A stretch of DNA of 64,000 bases, taken from positions 868,001 through 932,000 of the forward strand of contig NZ_CP180537.1 in the NCBI RefSeq assembly GCF_047777955.1, written 5' to 3'. This DNA comes from Didemnitutus sp047777955 (GTDB lineage Bacteria; Verrucomicrobiota; Verrucomicrobiia; Opitutales; Opitutaceae). This document shows positions 44,414-54,200 of this stretch, one piece after another (the first letter of the stretch is position 1; every line of letters starts with the position of its first letter). A program made the translations under genes and the position numbers. Under the pieces are notes generated by a model. That model was not told the origin of the DNA and searched no databases. It saw only the letters and a program-made list of their open reading frames with translations.

Positions 44414-44531
44414 AGTGCGGAAAGGGTAGCCGAAGCGGCCGGCCGGGGCTGCGCATCCGTTGCCGTTTTTTGGTCGGTCTCGGTCCGCTTGGGAATTGCG
44501 GCCGAAGTGGTTGCGCGCTTGGGTTTTCGCC

Positions 44532-45499
44532 ATGAATCGCCGCGACTTCCTGCACCGGAGCGGTGCGCTCGCCCTCGGCGCGACTGCCGGCCTGGTCACC
44601 GCCGCACCGGCGCTCGCCGCCCCGGTCAACCCGGGTCGCAAGCGCGCGCTGCGCGCCGCGCACTTCACCGACATCCATGTCCGCCCGGACCAGCCCGACC
44701 TCGAGCACCCCGAAGAGGGCATGGCCGCGGCGATCCGGCACGCGCAGGCCCAGGCCGACCGGCCGGACCTGCTGCTGTTCGGCGGCGACTGCATCGGCGA
44801 TGCGCTCTACACGCCGAAGGACGAGGTGCTCCGGCAATGGGACGTGTGGAGTCGCATCTTCGCCGCCGAGGTGAAGACGCCGGCCCGGCTGTGCCTGGGC
44901 AACCACGACATCTACGGCTGGGCGCATCAGGACCGCGCCGCGGCGGAACGCGATCCGCACTACGGCAAGGCGCTCGCCGCCGAGCGGTTGGGCCTGAAGG
45001 ACCTCCATTACTCCTTCGACCAGGGCGGCTGGCACTTCGTCGTGCTCGACAGCATGCAGCCGGACTACGCGACGGACCACCACTACATCGCGCGGCTGGA
45101 TGAGGCGCAGTTTGCCTGGCTGGCGCGCGACCTCGCCGCGACGCCGGCGGCGACGCCCGTGTGCGTGCTCTCGCACATCCCGATCTTCAGCGCGGCGGCG
45201 TTTTCGACGGCCCGCGCGAGCACGGCGCCGAGTGGAGCGTGCCCGGCGCGTGGATGCACATCGACGCCCGCCGGATCAAGGACCTCTTCGGTCAGCATCC
45301 GAACGTGAAGGTCTGCCTCAGCGGCCACCTGCACATGGAGGACGACGTCACCTATCTCGGCGTGCGCTACCTCTGCAACGGCTCCGTGTGCGGCGGCTGG
45401 TGGAAGGGCAAGCACCAGGAATTCGGCCCGAGCTACGCGCTGCTGGATTTCTACGACGACGGCAGCGTCGAGAACACCTTCGTGCGCTACCGCGGCTGA
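44532..45499 (+). CDS. Tat-exported metallophosphoesterase, frameshifted
   Basis: About 322 residues after adding one T. A twin-arginine signal (NRRDFLHRSGALALGA) suggests folded export. The calcineurin-like core shows HFTDIHVRPDQ, GGDCIG, CLGNHDIYG, LSHIPIF and, after the break, LSGHLHMEDD; these give the usual Asp/His/Asn ligands for two metals. The frame changes at the TTTT at 45201-45204; a fifth T gives FSAAAFFDGPREHGAEW. The substrate is unknown. It is divergent from hemN (118 bases between starts) and convergent with sufS. Confidence 0.88.
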
Positions 45500-45533
45500 G
45501 CGTGCCGTTCCGCCCGGGCGCCGCCGCGGGCGC

Positions 45534-46771
45534 TCAGCCGGCGAAGAACTTCAGGATGCGCTGCAGCGACTGCGCGAGCCGGTCGACCTCCGCCTCGGTG
45601 TTGTAGAGGTAGAAGCTGGCGCGCGAGGTCGAGGCGAGGCCGAGCTTGCGCATGAGCGGCTGGTTGCAGTGGTGGCCGCCGCGCAGCGCGATGCCGTCCT
45701 CGTTGGCGAAGGTGACGACGTCGTGGGCGTGCACGTGCTCGAAGGCGAAGCTGATCAGGCCGCTGCGCGCCGCGCCGAGGCGCGGGCCGATGATGCGGAT
45801 GCCGGGCAGGACGGAGAGCTTTCCCATCGCGTAGCGCACCAGCGCGTCGTCGTGCGCGGCGATGCGGTCGCGGCCCACGGCGTCGAGGTAGTCGCAGGCG
45901 GCGGCGAGGCCGATGGCGCCGGCGACGTTGGGCGTGCCGGCCTCGAAGCGCTCGGGTGCGGGCTTCCACGTGGCCTGTTCGTAAGTGACCTGCACGACCA
46001 TGCCGCCGCCGGTCTCGTCGGGGGCGAGCTTGTCGAGCAGCGCGCGGCGGCCGTAGAGGACGCCGATGCCGGTCGGGCCGCACATCTTGTGGCCGGAGAA
46101 GGCGAGGAAGTCGCAGCCGAGCTGCTGCACGTCGAGCGGCATGTGGCCGATCGACTGCGCGGCGTCGATCACCGTGACCGCGCCGACGGCGCGGGCGCGG
46201 CGGCAGAACTCGGCGGCGGGATTGATCGTGCCGAGGGTGTTCGAGACGTGGGTGAAGGCGAAGAGCTTGACCTGCGGCGTGAGCAGCGCGTCGAGCGCGG
46301 CGAGGTCCGGGCCGCCTTCGCCGTCGGCGCCGAGCAGCGGCACGTATTTGAGCGTGGCGCCGGCGGCCTTGGCGGCCTGCTGCCACGGGACGAGGTTGGA
46401 GTGGTGCTCGAACTCGGTGGTGAGCACGACGTCGCCGGGCTTCAGGTGGGCGTGGCCCCAGCTGCGGGCGACGGTGTTGATGCTCTCGGTCGTGCCGCGG
46501 GTGAAGAGGATCTCGGCCGGGTCGGCGGCGTGGATGAACTGGGCGACGCGCGCGCGCGCGCCTCGTAGGCGTCGGTCGCGCGCATCGAGAGTTCGTGCAG
46601 GCCGCGGTGGACGTTGCTGTTGTCGCGTTCGTAGTAGCGCACGAGCGCGTCGATGACCGCGCGCGGCTTCTGTGAGGTGGCGCCGTTGTCGAGGTAGACG
46701 AGCGGCTGGCCGTTCACCTGCTGGTGCAGGATGGGGAAGTCGGCGCGGATTTTCGGCAGGTCGAGGGACAT
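45534..46771 (-). CDS. sufS: SufS-type cysteine desulfurase, frameshifted
   Basis: About 412 residues after restoring one base; it releases sulfur from cysteine for iron-sulfur cluster assembly. The N-terminus MSLDLPKIRADFPIL and LVYLDNGATSQKP are typical, as are NVHRGLHELSMRATDAYE, TEFEHHSNLVPWQ, DAAQSIGHMPLDVQ, the PLP lysine in FSGHKMCGPTGIGVLYG, and LRGGHHCNQPLM near the active-site loop. The loop reads HHCNQP, where the sulfur-accepting Cys is expected. The frame breaks at CC 46561-46562; one more base gives DAYEGARARVAQFIHA, the family consensus. A broken sufS is unlikely to be real because the step is usually essential. It is followed upstream by sufU. Confidence 0.9.
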
Positions 46772-46779
46772 GGGCGCGC

Positions 46780-47232
46780 TCAATCCTTGTGCGTCTCGGT
46801 GGTCGCCTCGGCCGGGTCGTTCTTCAGGGCGTTGAGCGCGGCGTGCCAGCCGAGCGTGGCGCACTTGATGCGTGCGGGGAACGAGTGGACGCCGGCGAAG
46901 GCGGCGAGGTCGTTGATCTCCTCCGGCGGCTCGCCGGTGGTGACGATGTGGTGGAATTGGTCGTAGAGCGCCTGCGCCTCGGCGGCGGTCTTGCCCTTGA
47001 GCTGGGTGGTCATCAGCGACGCGCTGGCCTGGGAGATGGCGCAGCCGGCGCCGTCGAACGAGATGTCGGCGATGCGGTCGCCCTCGAGCCGGAGGAACAC
47101 GCTGCACTGGTCGCCGCAGGTCGGGTTGTCGCCGTGGGCGACGCGGTTGGCCGTGGGCAGCTTGCCGCGGTTCCGCGGGCGGCGGTTGTGGTCCAGGATG
47201 ACGGACTGGTAGAGGTCGGTGAGATCGTTCAT
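46780..47232 (-). CDS. sufU: SufU-type iron-sulfur scaffold or sulfurtransferase
   Basis: 150 residues of the IscU/SufU fold. The conserved ligands are Cys39 with Asp41 (NPTCGDQC), Cys64 (GAGCAISQAS) and Cys124 (RIKCATLGW). The insertion between the second and third cysteine is of the SufU length, and in Gram-positive bacteria SufU is a zinc-dependent sulfur acceptor for SufS. The ATG at 47230-47232 is well supported. The gene is 8 bases upstream of sufS in the same direction, so the two products probably work together. The rest of the suf machinery is not in this window. Confidence 0.93.
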   Translation of the reverse strand: MNDLTDLYQSVILDHNRRPRNRGKLPTANRVAHGDNPTCGDQCSVFLRLEGDRIADISFDGAGCAISQASASLMTTQLKGKTAAEAQALYDQFHHIVTTGEPPEEINDLAAFAGVHSFPARIKCATLGWHAALNALKNDPAEATTETHKD

Positions 47233-47293
47233 CGGCCGGCGAGTGAGGAGCCGAAGCTACGCCGGTCACCCGGCTTGGCAAACAGAGTTTCCG

Positions 47294-47923
47294 TCACGCG
47301 GACTCAGCCTCCGCCACGGCGCGCCGGAACACTTCCGCCGGCTGCGCGCCGGAGAGCGCCAGCTTCTGGTTGAAGATGAAGAACGGCACGCCGGTGATGC
47401 CCTGGCCGGTCATGGAGGCGGCGAGCTCGCGCACGCGCTGGCGCAGGTCCGCGTTGGCGAGCAGCACGGCGACCTGCTCCGCCCGCAGGCCGTGCGGCGC
47501 GGCCAGCTCCGTGAGCACGGCGTCGTCGCCGATGTCGCGGCCGCCGAGGAAATACGCGGCGAACACGGCGTCGACGAACGCACGCTGCGCGTCGGACTCC
47601 GCCAGGGCGGCGGCGAGGACGTGGGCGGAGAGGGTGTTGGGCATCGTGCGCACCGCCGCGAAATCGAGCGCGATGCCCGCCTCGCGCGCCGCGCCCTCGA
47701 TGCGGGCGAACATCTCCTCCGGGTCGTCGCCGTAGCGTTCCCGCAGGTAGGCGCGGAGGTCGACGCCCGCCGCCGGCGTGTCGGCGTTGAGCTGGAACGG
47801 GTGGTAGCGCACCGAGACATCGCCGCCGGGCGCGAGGCGCGGTCCCAGCACGGCCGCGAGGCGGCGGCTGCCGATGAAGCACCACGGGCAGGCGAAATCC
47901 GAGACGAGGTCGACGGTGAGCAT
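47294..47923 (-). CDS. FrnE-type DsbA-family oxidoreductase
   Basis: 209 residues with no signal peptide. The thioredoxin-fold active site CPWC is at residues 12-15 (SDFACPWCFIGSRRL), and the internal helical insertion and GITGVPFFIFNQKLALSGAQP (cis-proline loop) match the FrnE/2-hydroxychromene-2-carboxylate isomerase subgroup. These cytosolic proteins are linked to oxidative or metal stress. It lies 67 bases downstream of the copper ATPase on the same strand, so it may be part of the copper island, but could also be independent. Confidence 0.9.
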   Translation of the reverse strand: MLTVDLVSDFACPWCFIGSRRLAAVLGPRLAPGGDVSVRYHPFQLNADTPAAGVDLRAYLRERYGDDPEEMFARIEGAAREAGIALDFAAVRTMPNTLSAHVLAAALAESDAQRAFVDAVFAAYFLGGRDIGDDAVLTELAAPHGLRAEQVAVLLANADLRQRVRELAASMTGQGITGVPFFIFNQKLALSGAQPAEVFRRAVAEAESA

Positions 47924-47990
47924 CGGGGCAGGAAATCCCGGATCGCCGCGCGCGCAAGCGCCGCGTGGAGCGGCGCGGGGCGCGGCGCGG

Positions 47991-50072
47991 TCAGAGCCGG
48001 GCGTGGCGCAGGCGCAGGGCGTTCGACACGACGGTGATCGAGCTGAGGCTCATGGCCACGCCGGCGAACATCGGGTTCATCAGCCAGCCGAAGAGCGGGA
48101 AAAGCGCGCCGGCGGCGACGGGCAGGCCGAGGCCGTTGTAGAAGAACGCCCAGAAGAGGTTCTGCCGGATGTTGCGCAGCGTGGCGCGGCTGAGGTGCAC
48201 GGCGCGCACGAGCGCCTGGAGGTCGCCCTTCACGAGGACGAGGCCGGCGCTGTGCATGGCGACGTCGGTGCCGGTGCCCATGGCGATGCCGACGTCGGCG
48301 GCGGCGAGCGCGGGTGCGTCGTTGAGGCCGTCGCCGGCGAACACGACCCGCTCGCCGCGTGCCTGGTGCTCGCGCACGAGCTCCTGCTTGCGTGCGGGCG
48401 TGACCTCGGCGTGGAAGCCGTCGAGGCGCAGCTCGCGGGCGAGCGCGGCGGCGGCGGGCGTGCGGTCGCCGGTGACCATGAACACGCGCAAGCCGAGCCG
48501 CTGCAGCTCGGCCACCGCGGCGGGCGTCGTGGCCTTCACCTGGTCGGCCAGGGCGATGACGCCGGCCGGCCGGTCGTCCACGGTGACCGCGACCAGCGTC
48601 GCGGCCGGATGCGAGGCGAGGGTGGTGGCGGCGGCGGCGCGTCCGGCGTGGATGCGCCGGCCGTTGACTGTGGCGAAGACCCCGAGGCCGGCCTCGGCGC
48701 GGAAGTCTTCCGCGGGGACGGCCGCGAGCCCGCGGTTTTGCGCGGCGCGCACGAGGGCGCGGGCCAGCGGATGCTCGCTCGGCGCCTCGGCGGCGGCCGC
48801 GAGCGCGAGCAGCTCGTCCGCGCCGAAGCCGGCGGCGGGCTGCACCGCGACCACCTCGGGCTGGCCGGCGGTGAGCGTGCCGGTCTTGTCGATGAGGAGG
48901 GTGCGCGCACCGGCCAGCGCCTCGAGGGCGGCGGCATCCTTGACCAGCACGCCGGCCTGCGCGCCGCGGCCGATGCCGGTGACGATCGAGACCGGAGTGG
49001 CGAGGCCGAGCGCGCAGGGGCAGGCGATGATGAACACCGACACGGCGTTGATCAGGCCGAGCAGCCAGCCGCGCTCGCCGGCGAGCAGGCCCCAGGCGAA
49101 GAAGGAAGTGACGGCGATCGTCACCACGACCGGGAAGAACCACGCGGACACGCGGTCGGCGAGGGCGGCGATCGGCGGCTCGCTCTCGGTGGCGGCCTCG
49201 ACGAGCTTCACGATCTGCGCCAGCAGCGTGTCGGCGCCGACGCGTTCGGCGCGGTAGACGAAGGAGCCGGTGGTGTTGAGGGTGCCGGCGCTGACCTTCT
49301 CGCCGGTGCGCTTGGTGACCGGCAGCGGTTCGCCGGTGAGCATGGACTCGTTGATCTCCGCGGCGCCGGCGGTCAGCACGCCGTCGACCGGGAGGTTTTC
49401 GCCGGGGCGGACGCGGAGCAGGTCGCCCGGCTGCACGGACTCCACGGGCACGTCGCTCTCGGTGCCGTCGGCGGCGACGCGATGCGCGATCTTGGGCGCG
49501 AGGTCCATGAGCGCGCGGATGGCGGCGTCGGTCCGGGCGTGGGCGCGCTGCTCGAGGATCTGGCCGAGCAGCACGACGGTGGTGATGAAGGCGGTGCCTT
49601 CGAAGTAGAGCGAGGCGCCGTGGTGCGAGAAGAGCTGCGCCGGCAGGTGGTCCCAGAACAGGACCACGGCGACGCTGAAGAAATACGCCGCGCCCGTGCC
49701 GGTGACGGTGAGCGTGAACATGTTGGGGTCGCGCTCGCGGAGGGATTTCGCCCAGCGCCGGATGAACGGCCAGCCGCACCAGAAGAAGACCGGCGTCGTC
49801 AGCGCGAGCTGGATCCACGCCGACTGCAGCATGGTGAGGTGGTCGTAGAGGTTGTGGGAGAACATCGGCCACATCGCGAGGACCAGCACCGGCAGGGTGA
49901 GCGCGGCGGCGAGGTAGAACTTGGGGCGCAGGTAGCGCTCGTGCGGCAGGCCCATGTGCACGGGCTGGTCGGGCGGCGGCAGCGCGTCCGTCGGCGCGGA
50001 CGCGTGACCATGCGAGTGGGAGTGAGAGTGGCCGGAAGATTCCGGCGTGGCGCAGTGAGAGGGAGAGGACAT
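47991..50072 (-). CDS. copA: Copper/silver P1B-type ATPase with His-rich N-terminus
   Basis: 693 residues. It pumps monovalent copper or silver out of the cytoplasm. The metal path motif CPC is at 351-353, with the phosphorylation site DKTGT at 395-399, the TGE loop at 246-248, and HP in SEHPLA. The C-terminal helices contain YNGLGLPVAAG and MSLSSITVVSNALRL, the P1B-1 (Cu+) signature. There is no heavy-metal-associated CxxC domain; instead residues 6-23 carry the His-rich SGHSHSHSHGH segment. It starts 1 base after the small membrane protein gene. CorE-type regulation is likely from context. Confidence 0.95.
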   Translation of the reverse strand: MSSPSHCATPESSGHSHSHSHGHASAPTDALPPPDQPVHMGLPHERYLRPKFYLAAALTLPVLVLAMWPMFSHNLYDHLTMLQSAWIQLALTTPVFFWCGWPFIRRWAKSLRERDPNMFTLTVTGTGAAYFFSVAVVLFWDHLPAQLFSHHGASLYFEGTAFITTVVLLGQILEQRAHARTDAAIRALMDLAPKIAHRVAADGTESDVPVESVQPGDLLRVRPGENLPVDGVLTAGAAEINESMLTGEPLPVTKRTGEKVSAGTLNTTGSFVYRAERVGADTLLAQIVKLVEAATESEPPIAALADRVSAWFFPVVVTIAVTSFFAWGLLAGERGWLLGLINAVSVFIIACPCALGLATPVSIVTGIGRGAQAGVLVKDAAALEALAGARTLLIDKTGTLTAGQPEVVAVQPAAGFGADELLALAAAAEAPSEHPLARALVRAAQNRGLAAVPAEDFRAEAGLGVFATVNGRRIHAGRAAAATTLASHPAATLVAVTVDDRPAGVIALADQVKATTPAAVAELQRLGLRVFMVTGDRTPAAAALARELRLDGFHAEVTPARKQELVREHQARGERVVFAGDGLNDAPALAAADVGIAMGTGTDVAMHSAGLVLVKGDLQALVRAVHLSRATLRNIRQNLFWAFFYNGLGLPVAAGALFPLFGWLMNPMFAGVAMSLSSITVVSNALRLRHARL

Positions 50073-50073
50073 G

Positions 50074-50337
50074 TCAGCGGATCAGTTCGAGTTCGGCCGT
50101 GCGCGGAGCGGCGGAACGCGAACGCGCCGGACCGTAGGCAAGGAAAAGGAGGAAGGCCAGCGCGATGGGCAGCAGCGCGCGCAGGAGCAGGGAGTGGCGC
50201 GGGTAGCCGAGCGTGTAGGGCTCGGTGGTCGCGAGCGGGGTCGCCGCCGGGGCGGGCTCGTCGGGGCGCGCGAGGCGGCGCCAGGCGGAACGGCGGCGGC
50301 GCTCCAGCAGGTCGGCTTCGAGGAGGGCGGGGCTCAT
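50074..50337 (-). CDS. Small single-pass membrane protein of the copper island
   Basis: 87 residues. A charged N-terminus (LLEADLLERRRRSAWRRLARP) and Pro/Ala segment precede one transmembrane helix (about 51-68, LLLRALLPIALAFLLFLA) and a short tail. No cysteines are present and no family is recognised. Its ATG overlaps the stop codon of the 54-residue Cys-rich gene upstream (ATGA) and its stop is next to the ATPase start, so it is embedded in the copper operon. It may be an accessory or partner subunit of the ATPase; this is inference from position. Confidence 0.7.
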   Translation of the reverse strand: MSPALLEADLLERRRRSAWRRLARPDEPAPAATPLATTEPYTLGYPRHSLLLRALLPIALAFLLFLAYGPARSRSAAPRTAELELIR

Positions 50338-50498
50338 GGGGCGACGGCGCGGGTGGCGCGGCGGAGGTCCCAGAGCGCGAGCGCGACCAGGGCGTTGAAG
50401 ACGTGGCAGCGGCAGCGCGGGGTGTTGACGCAGGTGCAGCGTCGGCAGCCGCAGGCGGCGGGGCGGGAGGGACGGGATCGGGCGATGCTCTTCGGCAT
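50334..50498 (-). CDS. 54-residue Cys-rich peptide in the copper island
   Basis: The start is the ATG at 50496-50498, the stop is TGA at 50334-50336, and the stop overlaps the ATG of the following membrane protein. Residues 16-32 hold six cysteines and a histidine in the spacing C-x-C-x2-C-x-C-x5-C-x-C-H (CGCRRCTCVNTPRCRCH). A hydrophobic helix-like segment VFNALVALALW follows. The pattern looks like a small metal-binding peptide such as a metallochaperone or metallothionein-like protein. It resembles no named family I know. Coding status rests on codon phase, tight overlap and metal context. Confidence 0.6.
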   Translation of the reverse strand: MPKSIARSRPSRPAACGCRRCTCVNTPRCRCHVFNALVALALWDLRRATRAVAP

Positions 50499-50518
50499 GG
50501 GATGAGTGGTTTCATCCC
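50499..50518. promoter_or_regulatory. Hairpin immediately upstream of the Cys-rich peptide start
   Basis: GGGATGA (50499-50505) and TCATCCC (50512-50518) form a 7-base perfect stem with a 6-base loop that ends at the base before the peptide's ATG on the minus strand. It could occlude the ribosome site. No Shine-Dalgarno sequence is visible outside it. Confidence 0.4.
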
Positions 50519-50679
50519 GGAGACGGAGCTCGCGGCGGAATCTTACAGCGCGAAATGCATCCTCGTGGCGTGCGCCGGCGGGGCGGGGTTTCCGAGTGCC
50601 GCCAAGACACGCGCGAACGCGAGGAAGACGTTCGCCGCGGGGTCGGGAGGCCCGCCTTGCAGGGCGGGTGCGATCGGCG

Positions 50680-51234
50680 CTAGTCGGCGCAGTCGCAGTC
50701 GAGGCAGGCGCCGTCGGCGCAGTCGCCGCAGAAGGACGCGAGACGCGTCCGCAGCTCCTTGCGGGCGCGGTGGAGCGTGACGCTGGCGTTGTTGGCGGAG
50801 ATCTTGAGCGTGCGCGCGGCGTCCTGCACGGACTCGCCGTCGAGGTCGACGCGCCGCAGCAGTTCGGCGTGGAGCGGCTTGAGCGTGTCCACCACGCCGC
50901 CGAGGCAGGTGCAGAGCTGCTTTTCGAGCACCGCGGCGGGCGCCGTGTCGTCGCCGAGGGCGGCGATCAGGGTGCCGAGCGCGTCGTCGCGGCGGCGCGC
51001 GGCGCCCTTGGCGCGGTAGTGGTCGACGAGGCTGTGGCGCAGGAGCTGATAAAACCAGGCGACGATCTTCTCGTCGTCGCGCACGTCGCCGGCGCGTTGC
51101 ACCGCCTTGGCGAGGCCGTTCTGCAGGAGGTCCTCCGCCTCGGCCGCACTGCCGACGCGCGCGGCGAGGAACGCCTTGAAGGCGTCGCGGTGCGCGTGGA
51201 GCGCGCGGGCGAGTTGCGTGGCGTCGCTCGGCAT
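50680..51234 (-). CDS. corE: CorE-like ECF sigma factor with Cys-rich C-terminal domain
   Basis: 184 residues from the ATG at 51232-51234 (MPSDATQLARAL); a longer reading would start inside cusA. Sigma region 2 is about 8-80 (HRDAFKAFLAARVGSAAEAEDLLQ, VAWFYQLLRHSLVDHYR). Region 4 is about 115-165 (LKPLHAELLRRVDLDG, LKISANNASVTLHRARKEL). The linker carries Cys-Thr-Cys (108, 110). The tail CGDCADGACLDCDCAD has five Cys at 169, 172, 177, 180 and 182. This matches the CorE/ECF44 type, where the cysteine tail binds copper and no anti-sigma factor is needed. It sits between cusA and the ATPase unit. Confidence 0.87.
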   Translation of the reverse strand: MPSDATQLARALHAHRDAFKAFLAARVGSAAEAEDLLQNGLAKAVQRAGDVRDDEKIVAWFYQLLRHSLVDHYRAKGAARRRDDALGTLIAALGDDTAPAAVLEKQLCTCLGGVVDTLKPLHAELLRRVDLDGESVQDAARTLKISANNASVTLHRARKELRTRLASFCGDCADGACLDCDCAD

Positions 51235-51241
51235 GGTGCGG

Positions 51242-54200
51242 TCAGGATGTCCGCAAGTCGCGTTCGCGCAACCACGCAAAGATGACGGGCGTGACGACGA
51301 GGATGTGCACGAGCGACGAGATCATGCCGCCGACGACGGGTGCGGCCAGCGGCTGCATGATTTCCACGCCGGTGCGCGTGCTCCAGAAGATCGGCAGGAG
51401 CGAGGCGACGGTGGTGGCGACGGTCATGACCTTGGGGCGGAGGCGGAGGCGCGCGCCCTCCTTCACGGCGGCGAGCAGGTCGTCGCGGGTGAGGTCGCGG
51501 CCGGTTTCGCGGCGCTTCTTTTCCAGGGCCTCCTCGAGGTAGACGACCATCACGACGCCGGTCTGGATGGCGGTGCCGAAGAGCGCGATGTAGCCGACCC
51601 AAACCGCGACGGAGAAATTGAAGCCCAGGAACGCCTGCAGCAGCACGCCGCCGGTGAGGGCAAACGGCACGGCGAGGATCACGTGCGCGGCCTCGGCGAC
51701 CGAGCGGAAGGTCATCACCAGCAGGGCGAAGATGATCAGGATCACCGCGGGGAAGACGTAGAGCAGTGTCTGGCGGGCGCGGAGCTGGTGCTCGTATTGG
51801 CCGGAGTATTCGACGGTCATGCCGGGATCGAGCGTTACTTCCTTCTCGATGCGCTCCTTGATCTCGTTGACGAAGCCGCCGAGGTCGCGGTCGCCGACGT
51901 TGGCCTGGACGAAGACGCGGAGGCGGCCGTTCTCGCTCTGGATCTCGTTCGGGCCGACGACGCGTTTCACGTCGGCGACCTGGCGGAGCTGCACGACCGC
52001 GCCGGAGGGCGTGGGGAAGCTGAGCTCGCCGAGTTTGTCGATGTCGCTGCGGTCGTCGTCGTCGAGGCGCACCTGAATGGGGCGACGCTCGCGGCCCTCC
52101 AGCGTGGTGGCGACGGTGGCGCCGCCGAGGCCGGCTTCGACGTATTCGTAGACCTGTTTCACGCTGAGCCCGTAGCGGGCGAGGTCGGGGCGCCGGACGG
52201 CGATCTCGAGGTAGGGCTTGCCCTGCACGCGCGACGGCGCGACGCCGGTGGCGCCCTGGATGCGATTGATGACGCGTTCGACCTCAAAGGCCTTTTGCTG
52301 GAGCGCGTCGAGGTTGTCGCCGAAGATCTTTACGCCGACCTGCGCGCGAATGCCGGTGCTCGTCATCAGGATGCGGTTCTCGATCGGCTGGAGGAAGCCG
52401 GGCACGTAGCCGGGGACGTTCATGAGCTTCGCCGAGAGATCGGCGATGATGCTCTGCTTGGTCGTGCCCGCGGGCCACTCGGACGGCGGCTTCAGCATGA
52501 TCGTGGTCTCGATCATCTCGACGGGGGCGGGATCGGTCGCGGTTTCGGAGCGGCCGAGTTTGCCGGCGACGGAGGCGACGGCGGGATGCTCGCTCATCAC
52601 TTTGTCCTGCCAGGCCATGATGCGTTTCACCTCGGTGAGCGACGTCGCGGGCAGCAGCACGGGCATGAAGAGCAGCGAGCCTTCCTCGAGCGTGGGCATG
52701 AACTCGCTGCCGAAACCCCCGGTGTGCTTCGCGATCGCGGCGGGCAGGCGGGCGTTGACGGCGCGCGGCAGGCCGAAGGCGACGACGAGGCACGCGGCGA
52801 GCAGGGCGAAGGCGGCGCCGAGGACGCTCTTGCGGTGACTGAGCGCCCAGTCGAGCACCGGGTCGTAGATCTTGAGCAGTGACTTCATCAGCCAGTTCTC
52901 GTGCTCGGGCTTGAACGGCCCGCGAACGAGCAGCGTGCAGAACACCGGCACGGCGGTGATGGCGAGGAGCACGGCACCGATGAGCGCGAAGCTCTTGGTG
53001 TAGGCGAGCGGGTGGAAGAGCTTGCCCTCCTGGCCGCTGAGCAGGAACACCGGCACGAACGCCAGGATGATGATCAGCATCGAGAAGAACATCGGTCGGC
53101 CGACCTGCGTGGCGGCCTCGAGCGTGAGCTTGAACACCTCCGGCCCGGTCAGGCGGCGCTTGATCTCCTCCTCGGCGCGCTCGCAGTGGCGAATGACGTT
53201 TTCCGTCATCACGATGCCGGCGTCGACCAGCACGCCGATCGAGATCGCGATGCCGGTGAGCGACATGATGTGCGACGGGATGCCGAAGCGATCCATCAGG
53301 ATGAACGAGATCAGGATCGAGGCCGGCAGCGGCAGCGTGACGATCAGGATGCTGCGGAAGTGAAACAGGAAGAGGATGTGCGCGAGCGTCACGAGGATGA
53401 TTTCCTCGACCAGCGCGTGCTTCAGCGTGTCGATCGCGCGCGAGATCAGGTCGCTGCGGTCGTAGAACGGCTGCACGGTGACACCCTTGGGCAGACCGGC
53501 GGCGAGTGACGCGAGGCGGGCCTTCACGTCGGCGATGACCTGGTAGGCGTTCTCGCCGTAGCGCATGACGACGATGCCGCCGACGACCTCGCGGCCGTTC
53601 ACGTCGAGCGCGCCGCGGCGGAAATCGCCACCGAGCCGGACGGTCGCGACGTCACGCAGGTAGAGCGGCGTGCCGTTGCGGGGCTTGAGCGCGATCGTCT
53701 CGAGGTCGGCGGCGCTCTTCACGAGGCCGACGCCGCGCACGATATACTCGGCGCCGTTTTCCTCGAGGGTCTTGCCGCCGACGTTGAGGTTGGCGGCGGC
53801 GACGGCGTCCATGACCTCGCCGAGCATGACGTCGTATTGGCGGAGCTTCAGCGACGAGACTTCGACCTGCCACTGGCGGACGAAACCGCCGAGGCTGGCG
53901 ACCTCCGCGACGCCGGGCACGGCGGTGAGCTGGTAGCGGAGAAACGTGTCCTGCAGCGTGCGCAGCGAGCCGAGGTCCTGCGTGCCGGAGTCGTCTTTCA
54001 GGTAATATTGGTAGATCCAGCCCAGGCCGGTGGCGTCGGGGCCGAGGCGTGCGACGACGCCGGAGGGCAACAGGTCGCCGAGGGAATTGAGGCGCTCGAG
54101 CACGCGCGTGCGTGCGAAGTAGGTGTCGACCTTGTCCTCGAAGATGACGGTGAGGAACGAGAAGCCGAACATCGACGTGGCGCGCACGCTCTTCACGCCG

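Noticed and set aside
45534..46771. sufS as a real pseudogene or programmed frameshift
   Set aside because: No slippery site or stimulator is seen; the break sits next to a CG dinucleotide run and an extra G restores the consensus.
50651..50668. Terminator after the sigma factor gene (CCCGCC/GGCGGG hairpin)
   Set aside because: It lacks a T-run on the minus strand and the following genes look co-regulated, so termination is doubtful.
47874..50780. A 968-residue plus-strand frame across the copper ATPase
   Set aside because: It is antisense to an unmistakable P-type ATPase and made of repetitive Ala/Gly/Glu/Arg sequence.
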